Of a stretch of DNA of 24,907 nucleotides, positions 21,365 through 24,907 are shown one piece after another (the first letter of the stretch is position 1; every line of letters starts with the position of its first letter). The notes under the pieces are model-generated. The model saw only the letters and a program-made list of their open reading frames with translations, made no database searches and was not told the DNA's origin. Location of the stretch: assembly GCA_013153235.1 (NCBI GenBank), contig JAADEU010000019.1, positions 1 to 24,907 of the forward strand. Direction: 5' to 3'. A program made the position numbers and the translations under genes. This DNA is from Aquificota bacterium. GTDB lineage: Bacteria; Aquificota; Aquificia; Aquificales; Hydrogenothermaceae.

Positions 21365-22558
21365 ATGAAGATATTTATTGTAATTACAGGTTCAGAATTT
21401 ACTATGGGCCTGAAACAGGAGAAAAACTCCCTGTTCATATCGAGGGAGGCTGTTAAAAGGGGTGCTGATGTTATAGGAATCACAATTGCCCCTGATAATA
21501 TTTACTCAATCCAGTATGCTGTAAAAATGGCCCTTGATAAAGCAGACCTGGTTATAGTATCAGGAGGCCTTGGACCAACAGAGGATGATATGACAAGGGA
21601 GGCTATATCGGAGGCTATAGGAGTGCCTCTGATTTTTGACAAAGACTGGCTGGACAGGATTAAACAGGCTTTAAAAGAGCAGGGAAGGCAGGTTACAGAC
21701 GGTATAAAAAAGATGGCAAAACTCCCCTACGGGGCTAAAAAGATAGAAAATCCTGTAGGCAGGGCCCTTGGTTTTATAAAGGTTCTTGATGATGTAAATA
21801 AGGCTATCGCTGCTGTTCCCGGGGTCCCATCTGAGATGAGGCCGATGGTCCTGAAACTGTTTGAGATGCTGAAAATGAAGGAGTTAGCCGGAAGAATTCA
21901 TCTGTTTCGAACATTTGGAAAACCTGAGGCCGAGATTGACCAGATTCTCCACGACATAGACGGCAGGGTTTTAAACAGTTCCCCTAAAGGCGTGGATGTA
22001 TTTATCACCGATAAAAATAGCTTTTTCCTTCAGAATAAGGTGGCTGTTGTAAGGGAAAGGCTTGGGGAACTAATCTATACGGAAAAAGAGGAGGAGATGG
22101 AGGAGGTTGTTGGCCGGCTCCTGAGGGAAAAGGGGCTTACCCTGTCCACGGCAGAAAGCTCAACAGGGGGGCTTATATCTGCCAGGATTGTGAATGTTCC
22201 CGGTTCTTCAGAGTACTTTATGGGCTCTGTGGTTTCTTATGCAAACAGGGTAAAAACGGATGTACTGGGAGTGTCTGAAAAAGACCTTATGGAATACGGA
22301 GCTGTGAGTGAGCCTGTTGCAAAACAGATGGCAGAGGGTGTGAGAAAACTCCTGAAAACAGACATAGCCGTTTCAGATACAGGAATTGCAGGTCCTACAG
22401 GTGCAACGCCGGAAAAACCACTGGGGCTGCACTACGTAGGATATGCAGATGATTCTGGGGTTAAGGTTCACAGGGTTGTCTTTAAAGGTGAGAGAAACGA
22501 TGTCAGGATGGCCGTCTCCCAGTACGCATTGAATCTTGTAAGGCTAAACTGTCGGTGA
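21365..22558 (+). CDS. cinA: CinA-type protein with molybdopterin-binding and nicotinamide-nucleotide amidase domains
   Basis: 397 residues from the ATG at 21365, which has GGGGAG five bases upstream; earlier in-frame starts lie inside the M50 gene. N-terminal MoaB/MogA-like domain (about 1-170, 'SGGLGPTEDDMTREAI'), then the C-terminal amidase domain (about 240-390) with 'STAESSTGGLISA', 'GSVVSYANRVK' and 'DTGIAGPTGATPEKP'. The second domain recycles NMN to nicotinate mononucleotide, while the first may act as an ADP-ribose pyrophosphatase. The usual 'AESCTGG' is AESSTGG here, a small change. 1 nt after the M50 gene; the final gene of this plus-strand run. Confidence 0.93.
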   Translation: MKIFIVITGSEFTMGLKQEKNSLFISREAVKRGADVIGITIAPDNIYSIQYAVKMALDKADLVIVSGGLGPTEDDMTREAISEAIGVPLIFDKDWLDRIKQALKEQGRQVTDGIKKMAKLPYGAKKIENPVGRALGFIKVLDDVNKAIAAVPGVPSEMRPMVLKLFEMLKMKELAGRIHLFRTFGKPEAEIDQILHDIDGRVLNSSPKGVDVFITDKNSFFLQNKVAVVRERLGELIYTEKEEEMEEVVGRLLREKGLTLSTAESSTGGLISARIVNVPGSSEYFMGSVVSYANRVKTDVLGVSEKDLMEYGAVSEPVAKQMAEGVRKLLKTDIAVSDTGIAGPTGATPEKPLGLHYVGYADDSGVKVHRVVFKGERNDVRMAVSQYALNLVRLNCR

Positions 22559-22561
22559 TTG

Positions 22562-22846
22562 TTATCTGACCTGTTTTTTGAGATTCTCTCTGGCTATCTG
22601 GACTGTATCTTTTAACCATTCTACAGCTTCTGTTTTGTAATTCTTGTATTTTTCATACAGTTCTAACGCCTTGAGGTCGTATTGGTAGAGCAATTCCAAA
22701 TCCTCTGGAGAAAGGAGATGTTTGTTTTCTTCTATTACCCTCCTCTCTGTATACATTACAGAGGCTTCAGGGTCATCCTCACTGAAGAAATCTAAATCTA
22801 TCCCGTAATTTCTGACAAGCTTCTTTAATCTCTCTGCTGTATACAT
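22562..22846 (-). CDS. Small hypothetical protein, AT-rich overlapping pair (downstream member)
   Basis: 94 residues from the ATG at 22846, chosen because GAGG lies about nine bases upstream; an in-frame ATG at 22882 has no site. Soluble, charged and mainly helical: 'AERLKKLVRNYGIDLDFF', 'SPEDLELLYQYDLKALELYEKY', and a Lys/Glu-rich end. I recognise no family. It overlaps the upstream gene by 68 nt in another frame, which implies coupled translation and a close functional link. GC by hand count is 38% over the gene, against 48% for the end of cinA. A partner of the upstream protein (immunity or antitoxin type) is a guess. Its stop lies 3 nt from the cinA stop, with no terminator. Confidence 0.55.
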   Translation of the reverse strand: MYTAERLKKLVRNYGIDLDFFSEDDPEASVMYTERRVIEENKHLLSPEDLELLYQYDLKALELYEKYKNYKTEAVEWLKDTVQIARENLKKQVR

Positions 22847-23261
22847 TCTCTTTAACCTCTTTCCCCTTAATAATATGGTCATTTATCCAGCTTTGCAAAT
22901 CAATATCCAGCTTAAAGGCAGTTTCAATTTTCCCGTTTTCGCCTATAATTACAACCCAGTTTCTTTCTAAAAACAGGTAATTAATCTGAGGTTTTTTACC
23001 CTTTTCTATTAAAACCAGATTGTGTTTTGCAAGTACTTCTATGATACGTTTTATATACTCTAATTCAGCATTTTTATCTGGTATATGCTTTTTTAAGACC
23101 CTCTTTCGTGTATGTTCTGTGAATTTTCTCTTTTTCTTCCATAATACTGGGAATACTTCCAGCAGCTCTTCTTTTGTTTTCACATTTTCAAGGGTTTTCA
23201 GGTTTTCTAAGAATTTCCTTTCTGCCTGTTTCTGAATTAATTCTAATCTTATATTGTTCAA
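22779..23261 (-). CDS. Hypothetical protein, possible BECR-nuclease-like fold (upstream member)
   Basis: 160 residues, starting at a TTG at 23261; the nearest ATG (23280) is in a different frame and soon stops. The ribosome-binding site (GAGAG) is weak, so the true start is uncertain and a decayed start is possible. N-terminal helix, then 'RKFTEHTRKRVLKKHI', a helix 'AELEYIKRIIEVL' and beta-strands 'INYLFLERNWVVIIGENGKIETAFKL'. That last stretch (strand, turn, strand ending in TAF) resembles phage-type barnase/EndoU/RelE-like nucleases, and the preceding His/Arg/Lys patch could hold catalytic residues; this is pattern recognition only. GC is 32% across 22861-23280 by hand count, well below the 44-48% on either side, suggesting transfer. 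Confidence 0.5.
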   Translation of the reverse strand: MNNIRLELIQKQAERKFLENLKTLENVKTKEELLEVFPVLWKKKRKFTEHTRKRVLKKHIPDKNAELEYIKRIIEVLAKHNLVLIEKGKKPQINYLFLERNWVVIIGENGKIETAFKLDIDLQSWINDHIIKGKEVKENVYSREIKEACQKLRDRFRFLQ

Positions 23262-23288
23262 TGCTTCTCTCAGTTCTCATTTAGATTC

Positions 23289-24791
23289 TTAAATCTCAGG
23301 TAATACAATCTCTACCCTGTTTCTGCCCCTTTCTTTGGCAAGGTAGAGAGCTTCATCAGCCCTTCTTATAACTGTGTCTGTAGTATCCTCGGGGACGGCT
23401 TCCGTGATGCCGAAGCTGGATGTGACCTTTTTCACATGTTCAAATGGATATTCCTCTATCGCCTTTCTCAGTTTTTCTGCAAGAATCTTCAGACCATTCA
23501 GGTCTGTTTCAGGTGCGAGAATTACAAACTCCTCACCACCCCATCTGGCAAAGGTGTCAGTGTCCCTTATGTTCTGTTTTACTATCTTTGCAATTGTTTT
23601 CAGAACGTAATCCCCAACCTGATGGCCGTATGTGTCGTTAATCTTCTTAAAGTGGTCAATGTCAAACAGTATAACACCAAGGGGTCTTCCATACCGTTTA
23701 ACCTTTTTGAGTTCCTCCTCAAGAACCTGATTGAACTTACCTTTGTTGTATATGCCGGTAAGTGGGTCTGTTTCGGAGAGTATCTTGAACTTCTCACTCC
23801 TTGTCCTTATGTTTATCAGGAATGCAAGCATCGCAAGCAGTGCAAGCTCAACGCTGGCGTACATCATAAGGAATGTTTCAGAGAACAGGAAGATGGTGTT
23901 ATCCTTTTCGTAGTTGACCAGATATCCAGCCTTTTCCCCTGTCATACTGGTGATAACTATAAATGAAACCACGTAATAATCCCCGTCCACCTTAACATCA
24001 ACGGCAAAGTTCTTAAACTGCTCAAGTCTGTTTTTCAGCTTTTCCCTCAGTTTCAGATTTATCTGGGAGAGGACCTCAACAGGTATCTGGTAGTTGTTAT
24101 TGTTTCCGCTTTCATAGTAAAAGTCAGGGTCAATTTCGCTCTGTATGTAATTTTTCTTTTCTTCCTTGAGAAGTCTGTTGACGAGAATCTTTTTGTAAAT
24201 GAGGAACTGGTATTCCCCTTTAAAAATCTTCCTCAGTTCCTCTTTCACCGCATCGTAGGACAGGATTATCTCAACTGTTCCAAGGAAGTGGTTATTGTAG
24301 TAAAGCTCAAATGGGAACTTAAACCCTCCGGTCACCTCTTTTTTTGGGCTGCCAAATATACTGAACTTTTCCTCTTTGATTACATCCCCGAATCTTTCCG
24401 GTCTATGGAATCTCAGGAAAACTGTTCCGTCGGGGAATCTAATCTGGAGGAACTTTATCTGGTATTTTTTCATCTCCTGATAGAGGGTCTGCAGTTTTGT
24501 ATAGATTTTTTTTCTATAAATATTCTGTTTCTGGGCAGGTGCATTGTAGCTTTCGTATAGAAGTTTCAGAATCTCAGGGTCTTTGAAATATCTGGTTTCT
24601 ATAAAGTCAATCAGCATTTTGTATCCGTTCAGTGTGGCCTTGAATTCCGCTGCTGCCTTTACTATTTTCTGGTTTAGATAGACCTGTTTATTCTGATTTT
24701 TCTTCAGTTCAAAGATAAACCAGATAACAATTGATAAAAATACAAAACTTAATATATATATCAGTGCCGATTTTTTTATTTTTGCGTCCAT
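23289..24791 (-). CDS. Membrane-bound diguanylate cyclase with extracytoplasmic sensor
   Basis: 500 residues. Membrane helix 1 (about 8-28), a periplasmic sensor of some 275 residues rich in Tyr and Phe (no family recognised; the long helix-then-sheet layout is Cache-like), helix 2 (about 308-332), then a GGDEF domain (about 340-495). The catalytic GGEEF is at 418-422 and the product-inhibition I-site RxxD is intact as RDTD (409-412), so it should make c-di-GMP and be feedback-inhibited. Other signatures: 'DPLTGIYNKGKF', 'FDIDHFKKINDTYGHQVGD' and 'ADEALYLAKERGRN'. No EAL domain. The start ATG lacks a ribosome-binding site and sits close behind its promoter. 27 nt upstream of the AT-rich gene pair on the same strand. 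Confidence 0.93.
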   Translation of the reverse strand: MDAKIKKSALIYILSFVFLSIVIWFIFELKKNQNKQVYLNQKIVKAAAEFKATLNGYKMLIDFIETRYFKDPEILKLLYESYNAPAQKQNIYRKKIYTKLQTLYQEMKKYQIKFLQIRFPDGTVFLRFHRPERFGDVIKEEKFSIFGSPKKEVTGGFKFPFELYYNNHFLGTVEIILSYDAVKEELRKIFKGEYQFLIYKKILVNRLLKEEKKNYIQSEIDPDFYYESGNNNNYQIPVEVLSQINLKLREKLKNRLEQFKNFAVDVKVDGDYYVVSFIVITSMTGEKAGYLVNYEKDNTIFLFSETFLMMYASVELALLAMLAFLINIRTRSEKFKILSETDPLTGIYNKGKFNQVLEEELKKVKRYGRPLGVILFDIDHFKKINDTYGHQVGDYVLKTIAKIVKQNIRDTDTFARWGGEEFVILAPETDLNGLKILAEKLRKAIEEYPFEHVKKVTSSFGITEAVPEDTTDTVIRRADEALYLAKERGRNRVEIVLPEI

Positions 24792-24800
24792 AAAGATAAG

Positions 24801-24828
24801 GTTATAGTATATATACTATTCAAGTCAA
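24801..24828 (-). promoter_or_regulatory. Diguanylate cyclase promoter and palindromic -10 region shared with argH
   Basis: On the minus strand TTGACT (-35, 5/6) at 24823-24828, a 16-bp spacer and TATAAC (-10) at 24801-24806, nine bases before the ATG at 24791. The 16 bases 24804-24819 are a perfect palindrome (ATAGTATA / TATACTAT), so -10-like boxes (TATAGT, TATACT) also face argH on the plus strand. Confidence 0.5.
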
Positions 24829-24848
24829 TTTCGTTTTAAGGAGAGGAA

Positions 24849-24907
24849 ATGGAAAAGAAACTCTGGGGCGGAAGATTTTCAGAAGGAACAGATGCTTTTG
24901 TTGAGGA
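24849..24907 (+). CDS. argH: Argininosuccinate lyase, N-terminal fragment
   Basis: Only the first 19 residues are in the window: MEKKLWGGRFSEGTDAFVE. The KLWGGRF-S-E-x-T-D start is diagnostic of ArgH, which splits argininosuccinate into arginine and fumarate in the last step of arginine synthesis. AAGGAGAGG ribosome-binding site, ATG at 24849. Divergent from the diguanylate cyclase. Runs off the right edge. Confidence 0.9.
   Translation, partial: MEKKLWGGRFSEGTDAFVE

Noticed and set aside
23262..23280. ATG at 23280 as the start of the upstream AT-rich gene
   Set aside because: It is in another frame and hits a stop after about 30 codons; joining it to the 160-aa frame would need a frameshift that cannot be shown here.

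Overview
The window looks like chromosomal DNA from a thermophilic, marine-type member of the Aquificales, most likely a Hydrogenothermaceae relative (Persephonella/Hydrogenothermus-like). The clearest pointer is a thioredoxin-like [2Fe-2S] ferredoxin that closely resembles my recollection of Aquifex aeolicus Fd4. Very Lys/Glu-rich proteins, short gene spacing and single-copy housekeeping genes fit this. No tRNA, rRNA, CRISPR array, insertion sequence or stretch over 300 bases without a gene was seen. Hand-counted GC is about 44-48% in typical genes.

Layout. 1-2600 (+): a secreted TPR/SPOR protein, the Fd4-like ferredoxin and metF. 2609-3765 (-): a cytochrome c lipoprotein with a Yip1-type membrane protein. 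3853-6596 (+): a DUF2628 membrane protein, dapD, a beta-carbonic anhydrase and a ZIP metal transporter. 6598-10871 (-): a long run with AMMECR1 and Memo homologues, a stand-alone FlhB C-terminal-like protein overlapping a FliK-like protein, peptide deformylase, a double-ACT (GcvR-like) protein and gcvH. 10941-11627 (+): the YggS PLP protein. 11656-13542 (-): a lone Ni-carbon monoxide dehydrogenase (CooS). 13723-17581 (+): NfeD protease, a GCS2 carboxylate-amine ligase and a gamma-glutamyltransferase, joined by ATGA overlaps. 17578-18492 (-): ftsY. 18592-22558 (+): a tight five-gene run (small secreted protein, OmpA-family protein, DUF2227 protein, M50/CBS protease, CinA). 22562-23261 (-): an AT-rich pair of overlapping unknown genes. 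23289-24791 (-): a membrane diguanylate cyclase. 24849-end (+): the start of argH.

How they work together. Most genes are core metabolism or envelope functions. The likely functional pairs are NfeD/GCS2/GGT (gamma-glutamyl chemistry), GcvH with its ACT regulator, the FliK-like and FlhB-C-like proteins (a mimic of the flagellar export switch), AMMECR1 with Memo, and the Yip1/cytochrome pair.

Most noteworthy. (1) The CooS keeps all metal-cluster ligands but lacks the catalytic lysine (Asp at that position) and the proton-relay histidines of known CO dehydrogenases. It also has no maturation or partner genes nearby. (2) Several genes (TPR, metF, ZIP, diguanylate cyclase) have no ribosome-binding site, and a -10 box ends 6-9 nt before the start codon, which suggests leaderless mRNAs. 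(3) A perfect 21-bp palindrome overlaps the metF -35 box. (4) An overlapping gene pair of 32-38% GC sits between genes of 44-48% GC. I did not find a clearly complete new multi-gene system; the CooS variant and the AT-rich pair are the best candidates for undescribed biology.
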